Translations under genes and position numbers: made by a program
Source: Desulforapulum sp034007745
GTDB taxonomy: Bacteria > Desulfobacterota > Desulfobacteria > Desulfobacterales > Desulfobacteraceae
DNA: 64,000 nucleotides
Direction: 5' to 3'
Assembly: GCA_034007745.1 (NCBI GenBank)
Contig: JAVEQI010000008.1
Location: 1 to 64,000, forward strand
Shown: positions 49,203 to 58,178 of the stretch, one piece after another
Layout: each line of letters starts with the position of its first letter
How positions within the stretch are numbered: position 1 is the stretch's first letter
The notes under the pieces: generated by a model
Seen by the model: only the letters and a program-made list of their open reading frames with translations
What the model was told of the DNA's origin: nothing
Databases searched by the model: none

Positions 49203-50663
49203 TTATAAGGTTCTGGAAGCTTGATAGATTCGGGCCTGCCTTAGAATAGCTTCGGCCCAGGAAGGGGTGCCGGTTGCAATAATGTGGGTGTAAGTGGCAA
49301 ACACCCTGGAAAAAAAGAATCCATCCTGACCATTTACAATCCCCTTTCCCCGTTCCATGGAAAAGGCCATGGAACCCCGTGCCTGATCGATCTCGACAAC
49401 GGTGGAATATCTAAACTCATGACCGCATATGATTTCTCCCACCTTGAAATATGGATTTTCTTTGACCACCCTCGCCCGGGTATAACCATGGCCCACAGGC
49501 CGCTTGGACAGGCCGAACTTAACGGGAAGAACCCCTGCCATGGGATAGGTAACACCGTCAAGCTCAAGGCTGTGACCGAGAAAGATAAAGCCGCCGCACT
49601 CGGCATAAATGGGAAGTCCTCCGGCTGCAAGCTGCCTCAGATTTTCGGCAAATTCTCTGTTGCCCGCAAGCTGGGGGGCATGGGTCTCGGGAAAGCCACC
49701 TCCCATGTAGATGGCGTCCACCTGGGGGATCCGCGTCTCCCTGAGGGGGCTGATGTAACAAAGCTCAGCTCCACAGGCTTCCAGAGCTTCGAGATTATCG
49801 GGGTAATAAAACTGGAACGCTGAGTCCCTGATGATTCCGATCCTTGGTTTTCCAATGCCGGGGGGGGTAACCGATCCCTGACCTTGACCTGTTCCGGGCA
49901 ATGAATCGTACTCAAGGGACGATTTCGGGACAGGGAGAAGGAGAACCGGCATCTTGGCCGTAGCTTCCGCACAGGCCCTGTACAGCCCTTCAAGATCAAT
50001 GGAATCCCGGACAATTTTTGCAGCAGCAGCCACGGAATCCCTGGAAAGCAAATGCTCCTCTGTGGGGACAAGTCCCATGTGCCGCTCTGGAAAATCGGTT
50101 GAATTAAGCTTTGGTATGGCTCCGAACACGGGGACATTGCAGAAATGTTGAATGTTATCCCTAACCTTGTTGTGGTGACGTTTGCCGGCAACCCGGTTGA
50201 GAATAACACCCACAATATTCAGGTTGGGATCAAAATGCATGCAGCCCAGCACAAGTGCCGCCATTGTGCGGGTGCTTTTGGTGCAATCCAGCACCAGAAC
50301 AAGGGGAAGATGCAGAAGTTTGGCAAGTTCGGCCGTGCTTGTTCGGCCCTCAAGGTCAATTCCGTCAAACAACCCTCGATTGCCTTCGATTACCGCAATA
50401 TCACAATTTTCAGAATGGGAGAGATAGCTCTCCTGAACCCGGGAGGAGGTGCAAAGGTAGGTGTCGAGATTGTAGCAGGCACGACCGGCTGCAAGGGATA
50501 ACCAGCCAGCATCAATGTAGTCAGGCCCCTTTTTGAAAGGGGCCACTTTCAAATCATTTTCACGCCATGCAGCTGCAAGCCCCAGAGAAATAACCGTCTT
50601 ACCGGACCCGCCGCTTAAACCGGCAACCACAAGGCCCGGAACGTTTTGATTGGCTTGCTGCAT
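49203..50663 (-). CDS. dsrN: DsrN, CbiA-family amidase of the dsr locus
   Basis: A 486-residue ATP-dependent glutamine amidotransferase of the cobyrinate a,c-diamide synthase family. Walker A (GLSGGSGKT) is at about residues 19-27. The glutaminase half has the nucleophile in YAECGGFIFLGHSL near residue 350 and a C-terminal HEFRYS. In sulfite-reducer operons this homologue is called DsrN and amidates sirohaem for dissimilatory sulfite reductase. True CbiA acts in cobalamin synthesis. The position 20 bases after dsrD on the same strand, away from any other cobalamin gene, favours DsrN. Confidence 0.88.
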   Translation of the reverse strand: MQQANQNVPGLVVAGLSGGSGKTVISLGLAAAWRENDLKVAPFKKGPDYIDAGWLSLAAGRACYNLDTYLCTSSRVQESYLSHSENCDIAVIEGNRGLFDGIDLEGRTSTAELAKLLHLPLVLVLDCTKSTRTMAALVLGCMHFDPNLNIVGVILNRVAGKRHHNKVRDNIQHFCNVPVFGAIPKLNSTDFPERHMGLVPTEEHLLSRDSVAAAAKIVRDSIDLEGLYRACAEATAKMPVLLLPVPKSSLEYDSLPGTGQGQGSVTPPGIGKPRIGIIRDSAFQFYYPDNLEALEACGAELCYISPLRETRIPQVDAIYMGGGFPETHAPQLAGNREFAENLRQLAAGGLPIYAECGGFIFLGHSLELDGVTYPMAGVLPVKFGLSKRPVGHGYTRARVVKENPYFKVGEIICGHEFRYSTVVEIDQARGSMAFSMERGKGIVNGQDGFFFSRVFATYTHIIATGTPSWAEAILRQARIYQASRTL

Positions 50664-50683
50664 GGATTTATCGGAAGAAACGA

Positions 50684-50941
50684 TTAATCCTCACCCTCTG
50701 AATGGGCCTGTTTACCAGCACCCTTGATGCCGTACATGGTAGTACTTCCACTTGACCAGTACTCAAGAATACCCTCGGTAACCATTTTGTTCACAACATT
50801 TTTGATGGCCCGGGGTTTATCATCCGGAAAGATTGAGTAGAAATCCTTGATGTAAAATTTGGATTTGGACTTGGTCTTTTTGGTAAGCCAATCCAGTATC
50901 GCTTTTTGGGCTTCTTCCTTATTGTCAAGAAGTGTACTCAT
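50684..50941 (-). CDS. dsrD: DsrD
   Basis: An 85-residue winged-helix protein (DNKEEAQKAILDWLTKKTKS, KFYIKDFYSIFPD, RAIKNVVNKMVTEGILEYW). DsrD is diagnostic for sulfate and sulfite reducers working in the reductive direction; sulfur oxidisers with dsrAB lack it. It is reported to stimulate DsrAB activity rather than bind DNA. The tail (QAHSEGED) is a little longer than in Desulfovibrio. It lies 100 bases after dsrB and just ahead of dsrN. Confidence 0.95.
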   Translation of the reverse strand: MSTLLDNKEEAQKAILDWLTKKTKSKSKFYIKDFYSIFPDDKPRAIKNVVNKMVTEGILEYWSSGSTTMYGIKGAGKQAHSEGED

Positions 50942-51041
50942 GGTGTTACTCCTGTATTAATTTTAAAACGTGACAGCCGGAGCACCAGCGGCGCTCCGGC
51001 CTTAAATCACTATATCAGCACCAATTCAATCCCAAGTTCTA

Positions 51042-52190
51042 TTAGAACTTGAAGTTGGTGGTCTGACGCCAGGACATGTATGCCTGCTGGCGGAAATCAT
51101 CAATGAGATGATGTGTAAAGTCAAGCTCACATACCTCAAAGAACTTCTCCCATCCGATTCTCTCAGCCCAGTCACCAAGACGCTCGTACTTGTTGGCGCC
51201 GTTTGAGTAGGCATTTACCATCCTTGTGATGGCATCTGTCATTGAAGGCCAGCGAGGCATCTCATTGGGGAGAAATGCAACGACAACCTTGGAGAACTTG
51301 GGATCGCTGATTCGGTTGGAAACCTTTCCACCGGCCATGAGAACAATACCGTCACCTTCTGTATCGGCAAGGGGCATTGAGGGGCACATGGTGTAGCAGT
51401 TACCGCAGAACATGCAACGCTCATTATTTACTGCAACAGACTTGACCTCGGTTCCGTCTGCAAGCGTAACCTTAGCCGGTTTGATGGCTGCCGTGGGGCA
51501 GGAAGCAATGGCAAGGGGAATCTCGCAAATCTTGCTAAGGTACTCATGGTCAATCATGGGCGGTTTTCTGTGGTAGCCGAGGATGGCGATATCAGAACAG
51601 TGAACCGCACCGCACATGTTGAGGCAGCAGGCCATGGATACCCTCAGGGGGGCCGGAAGCCTCATCTGCTGGAAATCATCGAACAAGACGTCCATGGTAG
51701 CCTTAACCGTACCTGAGGCATCCGTTGCTGGTGTATGGCAGTGGATCCAGCCCTGGGTATGAACGATGTTGGTGATTCCGGCGCCGGTTCCGCCGATGGG
51801 AAACTTAAAGCTTCCACCGGCGAACTTCCGATTCTTGAGCTCGTTCTTCAAAGGCTCGACCTTGTCCTTGGAATCCACCATGAACTCAATGTTGTTACGG
51901 GTTGTAAAACGAACATGCCCGTCACAGTGCTTATCTGCAATGTCGCAGATCTCGTTGATGAGGGATGTACTCATCAGTCGGGCACCACCGCAGCGAACGG
52001 TGTAAACCTCGTCGCCTGTTTCAGAGACATGAACCAGAACGCCGGGCTCAAGGATCTCGTGGTGTGCCCATTTTCCCTTGTTCTTCTTGATGACTTCAGG
52101 ATAAAATTCTTCGTAATGTCTCGGACCGATGTCAGTGATCCTGTTTTCCATCGGTTTAGCTGGATTGTATCCAGATGATATAAAAGCCAT
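51042..52190 (-). CDS. dsrB: Dissimilatory sulfite reductase beta subunit
   Basis: A 382-residue subunit of the central enzyme of sulfate respiration. Sirohaem-[4Fe-4S] ligation is seen in CCLNMCGAVHCSD near residue 188. A ferredoxin domain with CMFCGNCYTMCPSMPLAD follows near residue 255. With DsrA it forms the alpha2beta2 enzyme that reduces sulfite, handing a trisulfide to DsrC, which is not encoded in this window. It starts 17 bases after the dsrA stop, with GGGAGGGAG as ribosome binding site. Confidence 0.98.
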   Translation of the reverse strand: MAFISSGYNPAKPMENRITDIGPRHYEEFYPEVIKKNKGKWAHHEILEPGVLVHVSETGDEVYTVRCGGARLMSTSLINEICDIADKHCDGHVRFTTRNNIEFMVDSKDKVEPLKNELKNRKFAGGSFKFPIGGTGAGITNIVHTQGWIHCHTPATDASGTVKATMDVLFDDFQQMRLPAPLRVSMACCLNMCGAVHCSDIAILGYHRKPPMIDHEYLSKICEIPLAIASCPTAAIKPAKVTLADGTEVKSVAVNNERCMFCGNCYTMCPSMPLADTEGDGIVLMAGGKVSNRISDPKFSKVVVAFLPNEMPRWPSMTDAITRMVNAYSNGANKYERLGDWAERIGWEKFFEVCELDFTHHLIDDFRQQAYMSWRQTTNFKF

Positions 52191-52207
52191 GGTTATTCTC
52201 CCTCCCT

Positions 52208-53533
52208 TTATCTCAGGTGATGTTTTCTGTATTCAACAACGTCGCGCTCAAAACCACCAGGTACTTCTTCTTCTTTCCAGAAGATGTAGGGGTTGGTTCT
52301 GGGGTATTGGACGTGCTGGGGCTGGGGCTCAATGCCTGTTACTTCAAGAAGCTTCTGGAATCCCTGGCGCATCATGAGCTCACCAAGACGCTCACGGTTC
52401 TTGCCCTCTTCCATCCACCAGTCCCAGATATTCTCGATGATCTCTGTGATGGCTTCGTAGTCGTTGTCAGGGTTGACTTCGACAAAGGGTACAAGGAGTG
52501 ATCCCATCTGTGCACCGTCAAGGATAGGTGCCTTGGCACCGCAGAGGATAGAACAACCTCTGACATCACCAATCTTGAGGGCCCTTGGCATGACGTTGAT
52601 GCAATGCATGCAACGGTTGCAGTTGGGGTTGTCGATCTTGAGTTCTTTGCCATCCATCTTCATGCAACCGGTAGGACAGAGGTTGATCACCTCTTTCTGA
52701 ATATCAAAGGGGCCCCAGTCACGGCCCTTGTGGGCACCTGCGTTTGCAGGATAGGCAGCGTCGTTCTCAATGTACTTGTTAACCGCATCCTGATCTATCT
52801 TGATATTGTCCTTCCATGTACCGATAAAGGACATATCGGAACGGGCGATGGAAGCTACACAACCGTTGGGACAGCCGTCAAGTTTAAATTTAAACTTGTA
52901 GGGGAATGCCGGGCGATGGAGCTCATCCTGGTATTCGTTGGTCAGGAAATGACACAATGCATTGGTGTCGTAGCAGGCATACTCGCAACGGGAGGAACCA
53001 AGGCAGTCGGCCGGGGTTCGCAGGTTGGAACCTGAACCGCCGAGATCCTGATCCAAATTATGGGTCAACTCCCAGAAAACTTCCTCGAGCTGGGGAGTTG
53101 TGGTACCAAGCAGAATGATATCGCCTGTGGCACCATGCATGTTGGTCATGCCGGAACCCCTCATGTCCCAGAGTTTGGTGAGTTGACGAAGATAATCTGT
53201 GGTGTAGTACTTACCGGCAGGCTGGTTAACCCGCATGGTGTGAAAGTGCTCGACACCCGGGAACATTCCGGGCTGATCGCAGTAACGACCGATAACACCG
53301 CCGCCGTAACCGAACACACCTACGATTCCACCGTGCTTCCAGTGAGTTCTACCGTGCTTGTAGGAGAGCTCCAGGACGCCGAGGAGATCATCCACACAAT
53401 CCGTGGGAATTTGAAATTGCACACCTGCCTCATTCTTTGCTCTCACCTCAGCCTGGTGCTTCATGTCAGAGACAAAACTCGGCCATGGACCAGACTCAAG
53501 CTGATCCAACATAGGAGTTTCATGTTTTGCCAT
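52208..53533 (-). CDS. dsrA: Dissimilatory sulfite reductase alpha subunit
   Basis: A 441-residue subunit. The cluster-binding segment has CLGSSRCEYACYDTNALC near residue 180, and the ferredoxin insert has CPTGCMKMDG and CNRCMHCINVMP near residue 300. Length and motifs match reductive-type DsrA of Desulfobacterales. It heads the dsrA-dsrB-dsrD-dsrN cluster. A gap of about 215 bases upstream, after the preceding minus-strand gene, probably contains its promoter; I see no sigma-54 pattern there. Confidence 0.98.
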   Translation of the reverse strand: MAKHETPMLDQLESGPWPSFVSDMKHQAEVRAKNEAGVQFQIPTDCVDDLLGVLELSYKHGRTHWKHGGIVGVFGYGGGVIGRYCDQPGMFPGVEHFHTMRVNQPAGKYYTTDYLRQLTKLWDMRGSGMTNMHGATGDIILLGTTTPQLEEVFWELTHNLDQDLGGSGSNLRTPADCLGSSRCEYACYDTNALCHFLTNEYQDELHRPAFPYKFKFKLDGCPNGCVASIARSDMSFIGTWKDNIKIDQDAVNKYIENDAAYPANAGAHKGRDWGPFDIQKEVINLCPTGCMKMDGKELKIDNPNCNRCMHCINVMPRALKIGDVRGCSILCGAKAPILDGAQMGSLLVPFVEVNPDNDYEAITEIIENIWDWWMEEGKNRERLGELMMRQGFQKLLEVTGIEPQPQHVQYPRTNPYIFWKEEEVPGGFERDVVEYRKHHLR

Positions 53534-53748
53534 TTACTTACCTCCGTTAATTGTTAAATTACATTTCCTTGATGAACGATGCCTTCCTGCCAGATGATTA
53601 GGACCAGACAGGCTTGACGTTATTCGATCAACATTCTTACGTACAGCTATCTAATTGAGGATGCCCCTCAGGGTCATCACATTTCTAAATTCCCCAGCTA
53701 TGCTTCTACAGAGTATCAGTATGCATATAAAATTTCTATTGTGCATTG

Positions 53749-54924
53749 TCAATAGAAAAGCTCTTTTTCCCAAATTTTCCCCAGATGCGAGACCAGGAGA
53801 GTTGCGTGGGCTGCAAGATTTTTTTTAAGCAAATCCATTTCCGGGGCTCCTTGATTGCTTGCAGCCAGAGTCAAATATAAAACTTCGGCGAGTTCTGAGC
53901 TGTCAAATCCTGCTGCAAAGTCAAGGAAACTCCGACACAGACCCGAACCGATCATACCACATATTCCCTTAGATTCAAGCCCCCTGAAAAAACCTGTTAT
54001 AATATGGGGCACTACCCGTTCATCCACGAGGCAAAATTCCCCGATACCGTCCATGCGGTCAAGACGAACCCTGAGGGAGAGGTTGACAAAAAAAAACAGC
54101 AGAGCCCTGTATACCTCTTCGATTTCAAGTTCAGCCCCCCGATCCCTGCCACCGACCATGGAATCATAATTTCTAACAGTGATAAGCCTGACATCAAAGC
54201 CCTGATCAAGGGGCTTAACCACAAAATCTCCGGCTGCATGGTGCCAAGGAAACACCTGCTCAAAGGTTTCAAGGTTGTAGAGGCGGGTGAGAATTTCCGC
54301 TGCCTGCCCATAAATATCAAAATAGTCCGGGGACCTGAGGGGGATCACACCACCGTCTCTTTCCCAGAGAACCAGATGCTGCCCCTCACCCTCTGGAGAC
54401 CAGGAGATATGAAATTCAAGGTATTCATCAAACCACTGGGCAAGAAAAAACGCAAAAACACCGGAATCTGATTGAACCTTACCTGCGGCAAACACCCTTG
54501 GCAGATCCACATCAGGGAACTCCCGTGCAAGCCTCGTAAGTGCGGCAGTCTCGTTGTCCATAACCCGAATGCCGTGCAGGGAAACTGCCGTATTCAGGAC
54601 TAGGGGAAAAGTCTCACCGGAACAAAGCCCCACATCCACCCTTGCCGGATGATAAAAAGCACCGTGTTTTTCAATTGATATTATGATGGACGACAGATTT
54701 GCCTCACCCTGATTTATCCCATAAAAATGAAGACCCTGCCTTACCCCCATGTATTCTTCCCGGGCGATAAAAGCTGAGGCAGATTCAAAAAACTGACCGA
54801 TACTCGGACTGGAACTGCCCCTGTCCTTGCCCTCCAGGGGATGACTCCAGAGGGAATACTTCGGATCAAAATCCTTGTCCACCCCTGCCATGCGATAGAT
54901 AAAAGTCGACCCTGAAACTTCCAT
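53749..54924 (-). CDS. Protein of unknown function upstream of dsrA
   Basis: A 391-residue soluble protein. It lacks a signal peptide, membrane segments and cysteine clusters. The middle part (FAFFLAQWFDEYLEFHISWS, then FPWHHAAGDFVVKPLDQGFD) faintly recalls a kinase-like or aminoglycoside-phosphotransferase fold, with HHAAGDF near the place of the catalytic loop, but the match is too weak to name. It begins directly after the stop of the TPR gene, so the two form a unit, and it is followed on the same strand by dsrA. A link to sulfite reduction is possible by position only. Confidence 0.75.
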   Translation of the reverse strand: MEVSGSTFIYRMAGVDKDFDPKYSLWSHPLEGKDRGSSSPSIGQFFESASAFIAREEYMGVRQGLHFYGINQGEANLSSIIISIEKHGAFYHPARVDVGLCSGETFPLVLNTAVSLHGIRVMDNETAALTRLAREFPDVDLPRVFAAGKVQSDSGVFAFFLAQWFDEYLEFHISWSPEGEGQHLVLWERDGGVIPLRSPDYFDIYGQAAEILTRLYNLETFEQVFPWHHAAGDFVVKPLDQGFDVRLITVRNYDSMVGGRDRGAELEIEEVYRALLFFFVNLSLRVRLDRMDGIGEFCLVDERVVPHIITGFFRGLESKGICGMIGSGLCRSFLDFAAGFDSSELAEVLYLTLAASNQGAPEMDLLKKNLAAHATLLVSHLGKIWEKELFY

Positions 54925-55587
54925 TTAACTCCTGTGGAGAGCCAATTCCTGCTTTAACCCCTCGGGGACATCATACCCCAGGGCAATCGCCCTGTCACAG
55001 TGTTCAATGGCCTTAGCATACTCTTTCCGCTCAAGGTAACCCACCGCAAGGTTGTTGTGGGCAACGGGAAATTCAGGTTGAATCTTGACAGCCTCAAGAT
55101 TAGCCTCGATCCCCTCGTCTATCAACCCTTTCATATAGTAGGCACTGCCAAGGGTGGCAAAGGCCTGGACAAAATTGGCATTGTGAATGATCGCCTTTCT
55201 GAGATTCTTGATGGCCTGATCAAGCATCTCTTCGTCTTCCTTTTCATTCTCCCCCTTAATAGCCTGGAGCAGCACATAACCTATGTTGGCATACCCCTCG
55301 GCAAAACCTGCCCTTGCCTTGACGGCATAGCGGTTAAATCTAAGGCAGCCCTCAAGGTCATTTCTCTGGAGGCAGAGACCGCCCAGCAGCACATAGGCCT
55401 CGGCAAGGTTGGGGCTGCAGTCGATGGCATCGTGGAGGGACTTTTCAGCGGCATCATACTCCTGCTGGCCCATGTAGGCAACGGCCAGGTTGTAGTGGGA
55501 TGTCCCGCATTCGGTGTTTTCAGTGATCATGCTTCGTAATTTTGCTATATATTCTTCTGCATTTTCTGGTAGCTGTCTAGTTCTCAT
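54925..55587 (-). CDS. Tetratricopeptide-repeat protein
   Basis: A 220-residue soluble protein built from about five TPR units: CGTSHYNLAVAYMGQQEYDA, LAEAYVLLGGLCLQRNDLEG, FAEGYANIGYVLLQAIKGEN, FVQAFATLGSAYYMKGLIDE and FPVAHNNLAVGYLERKEYAK. TPR proteins are scaffolds for protein contacts. It abuts the unknown gene, with no spacer between stop and start codons. The pair may form an assembly or regulatory unit next to the dsr operon. AAGGAATTTGA is a poor ribosome site. Confidence 0.88.
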   Translation of the reverse strand: MRTRQLPENAEEYIAKLRSMITENTECGTSHYNLAVAYMGQQEYDAAEKSLHDAIDCSPNLAEAYVLLGGLCLQRNDLEGCLRFNRYAVKARAGFAEGYANIGYVLLQAIKGENEKEDEEMLDQAIKNLRKAIIHNANFVQAFATLGSAYYMKGLIDEGIEANLEAVKIQPEFPVAHNNLAVGYLERKEYAKAIEHCDRAIALGYDVPEGLKQELALHRS

Positions 55588-55633
55588 TCAAATTCCTTAT
55601 ATCCATAATTTTATCATGTGATACCGCTTATTA

Positions 55634-55713
55634 CAGCAACTCTAAATTTTGTTTTATATTAGAGGCGACAGTCGGTATCCCCCAACTACGAGCTTCAAAA
55701 TTAAAATTACTGC
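55634..55713. mobile_element. MITE-like element, family A, copy 6 (internal deletion)
   Basis: CAGCAACTCTAAATTTTGTT, then AGAGGCGACAGTCGGTATCC and the end AATTAAAATTACTGC are present, but the right inner arm is missing, leaving 80 bases. The remaining arm is identical to that of copy 1. Confidence 0.65.
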
Positions 55714-55871
55714 ACTTAATTCTTTATTGCTTGTAAATTTTCTATATTATTTTCAAAGGGTCCCGGTGTCAAGGGAAAAGGGATTGAGGTGAATGGTGGG
55801 TAGTAAATAGTGGGGAGTAAAAAAATCGACACCTTGGCCCAGGTCTGGGTAAGAAACCAAGCCGGAGAATC

Positions 55872-55901
55872 CCAGGACACTTTAATCCAGGACACTTTAA
55901 T
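55872..55901. repeat. Tandem duplication of a 15-base unit
   Basis: Two perfect copies of CCAGGACACTTTAAT lie head to tail. Nothing suggests a wider array. Confidence 0.6.
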
Positions 55902-56104
55902 AATGAATACAGGATCAAGGGAAAATAAGTTGAACTGAAACCCCACATATGATAATTTTCAGACAAAATACAGAAGCGATAGGGCCGTAGCACAAAACAG
56001 GTTACGGCCACAACGAAGCATGAAACTCGATAAAAGAAGCCGGGGTATAGGGGCTACCCTGTTTAAAGCGAGTTTCTTATAAAAAATCCCATGGGGAGTT
56101 TAGT

Positions 56105-57148
56105 ATGAAAACAGGATGTTACACGGCATTGATAACGCCATTTACAAATCAAGGAGAGCTTGATGCGGAAGGGCTTGACCAACTGATCAACTTTCAAATC
56201 AAAAACAACATCACCGGCATCCTCGCAGCCGGAACCACGGGGGAAAGCCCCACTCTTAGATGGGAAGAACACAACCGGGTCGTAGCCCATGTGGCAAAGG
56301 CTTCCAAGGGCAACTGCCTCTGCATCGCAGGTACGGGAAGCAACAATACCAGCGAGTCCCTGGATGCAATCCGCCATGCAGCAAGAGCAGGGGTTGACGC
56401 GGTTCTTCTTGTGGACCCCTACTACAACGGTCCAAGTTCCCTGGAGATCCGCAGGGAGTACATCGAACCTGCTGCACGCTCATTTCCCGAAATGGAGGTC
56501 ATCCCCTACATCATCCCTGGAAGAACCGGAACCCAGCTTCTACCCGAAGATCTGGCCCTTGCGGCAAAAAGCTACTCGAATATTTCCACAGTAAAAGAGG
56601 CCACGGGCGATCTTGACAACATGCGGCGAACCCGTGAATGCTGCGGCCGGGACTTCACCATCATGTCCGGTGACGATTCCCTGGTATTTCAGATGATGAC
56701 CGACCCTGACATCAAGGCTTCCGGTGTCTTTTCCGTGATGTCAAACATTGCACCAAAGGCCATGACTGAACTTGTGGTGCTCCTGGACCAGGGCAGAGGG
56801 GAAGAGGCTGAAAAACTTCAAAAGGCCCTCACCCCACTTCTCGATCTTGTCACGGTAACCACCTTTGAAGAGACATCCCTTGGACGGGTAAAGTGCAGGG
56901 CCAGAAACCCCCTTGCCCTCAAGACACTAATGCAGATAATCGGCATGCCGTCGGGGGGCTGCCGGCCGCCCATGGGTAAGATGACATGGCAGGGTCTGAG
57001 AACCGTTGTCAAAACCGCCCAGAATATCCAGGATCAAAACCCCGGAATATTCGCCCCTGCGGCTGATTTCTTTGGAGTTGATATTGATGAGCGCTTGAAC
57101 GACCCCAGATACACCCGGGACCTGTGGTACAATTACGAAGACGTATAG
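56105..57148 (+). CDS. Dihydrodipicolinate synthase (DapA) family lyase/synthase
   Basis: A 347-residue class I aldolase. The pyruvate-binding GTTGESPTL is near residue 46, the tyrosine of the catalytic triad lies in VIPYIIPGRTGT near residue 140, and the Schiff-base lysine is in ISTVKEATGDLDN near residue 165. DapA makes dihydrodipicolinate for lysine and cell wall. Other members use different aldehydes. About 50 extra residues at the C-terminus (FAPAADFFGVDIDERLNDPR) exceed usual DapA, so a related aldolase cannot be excluded. It stands alone before a strong terminator. Confidence 0.88.
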   Translation: MKTGCYTALITPFTNQGELDAEGLDQLINFQIKNNITGILAAGTTGESPTLRWEEHNRVVAHVAKASKGNCLCIAGTGSNNTSESLDAIRHAARAGVDAVLLVDPYYNGPSSLEIRREYIEPAARSFPEMEVIPYIIPGRTGTQLLPEDLALAAKSYSNISTVKEATGDLDNMRRTRECCGRDFTIMSGDDSLVFQMMTDPDIKASGVFSVMSNIAPKAMTELVVLLDQGRGEEAEKLQKALTPLLDLVTVTTFEETSLGRVKCRARNPLALKTLMQIIGMPSGGCRPPMGKMTWQGLRTVVKTAQNIQDQNPGIFAPAADFFGVDIDERLNDPRYTRDLWYNYEDV

Positions 57149-57165
57149 CGACTAAATTATCATTA

Positions 57166-57196
57166 GGAGCAGGCATCAAGCCTGCTCCCGATTTTT
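57166..57196. terminator. Bidirectional intrinsic terminator
   Basis: GGAGCAGGC and GCCTGCTCC form a nine-base perfect stem around ATCAA, followed by CGATTTTT. It lies between the convergent DapA-like and YkgJ-like genes and could serve both. Confidence 0.85.
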
Positions 57197-57203
57197 GTAC
57201 CGG

Positions 57204-58025
57204 TTATTTTCCAGCTTCGGCATTGCATTTCTGGGCAGCCTGTCTGGGTTTAATATCACCCTCGCCGAACAGAATGGTCTTCATCCAGTCAAATCCGAAT
57301 TGAAGCAGTTCGATATCATCCTGCCTCATCCTTTCAACCCTTTGTTCGTCCAGGTCATACCTCTTAAGAAAGGTGCTTTCAAACACAAATTTTCTGAATT
57401 TATCTATATTGTAACAGGCAAGAAAAAACATTTGCTTGCTCTGCTCTGAAAGCTTGATGCTTGCAGGAACCGATTTTTTTCTTACGATCAGATCGGTCCA
57501 CCCGGCATTAATCTTGTCCCTTAAATCAACGCCCTGGTCTTCACGCCACTCGGCAACAGTCCACTCCCTGTCCTCGTCAAATCCCAGGCAATGCTCCTCC
57601 TTGACGGTGAAGAAGAACTCATCTGCAACATTCTGCTCGCTTGCGTAGCTGAGGGATCCGACGCCCAGGGGATAATAGCGGCAGGTGGAGGGCCTGTCCT
57701 CGTAGATTACACAACCTTCCTCATCCCTGACAAAGGGGCAGGATCGACTGTCATCATCCAGAAGCTTCATGGTAACTATGGGAAGATCTCCCTTTTCAAG
57801 GAGTTTAAGGTCTGTAAAAATGGCCAGGAACTCCTCGGAAGAAAGCTCAAGACGTTTTCTCATGGTCAGAATATCATAGGGGGTAAGCATTATATCAATA
57901 CCCCGGCAACAGCGTGTAAAACACTTTACACCCTTATGACAGTCAAACTTAAACCGGGATTCATAGCCCATCTGAACCGGCATTATTGCCGAAGCAGGCT
58001 CGTTCTCTTTGTTACCTTTATCCAT
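57204..58025 (-). CDS. YkgJ-family cysteine-cluster protein
   Basis: A 273-residue soluble protein with the CxxxCxxCC-type pattern of the YkgJ/Fe-S or zinc-chelating family. CHKGVKCFTRCCRGIDI is near residue 29, followed by CPFVRDEEGCVIYEDRPSTC and RYYPLG near residue 100. Members probably bind a metal cluster; no reaction is firmly known. GGAGTGTAG precedes the ATG. It diverges from the MinD-like pair and may be unrelated to it. Confidence 0.85.
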   Translation of the reverse strand: MDKGNKENEPASAIMPVQMGYESRFKFDCHKGVKCFTRCCRGIDIMLTPYDILTMRKRLELSSEEFLAIFTDLKLLEKGDLPIVTMKLLDDDSRSCPFVRDEEGCVIYEDRPSTCRYYPLGVGSLSYASEQNVADEFFFTVKEEHCLGFDEDREWTVAEWREDQGVDLRDKINAGWTDLIVRKKSVPASIKLSEQSKQMFFLACYNIDKFRKFVFESTFLKRYDLDEQRVERMRQDDIELLQFGFDWMKTILFGEGDIKPRQAAQKCNAEAGK

Positions 58026-58178
58026 TCTACACTCCTTCTCCTTGGGGGTTCAAATTGTTTCATGTTCTCATATAAAAATTTGGTTAAGAAGTCAATTTAA
58101 GACTTGACACTGGCAGGGCAAGGCTATACTTTTGAGCATATGCTTACCACGCTCTTAGGAACCATAAAGGATACCATA

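Larger units (their letters stand above)
55588..56104. other. 517-base gap: MITE remnant, tandem repeat, repeat modules
   Basis: The gap between the divergent TPR and DapA-like genes holds a shortened family A element at 55634-55713 and two tandem copies of CCAGGACACTTTAAT at 55872-55901. Near 56003-56026 it has GGTTACGGCCACAACGAAGC and ATGAAACTCG, as in the other dispersed modules. No supported gene lies here. Confidence 0.6.
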
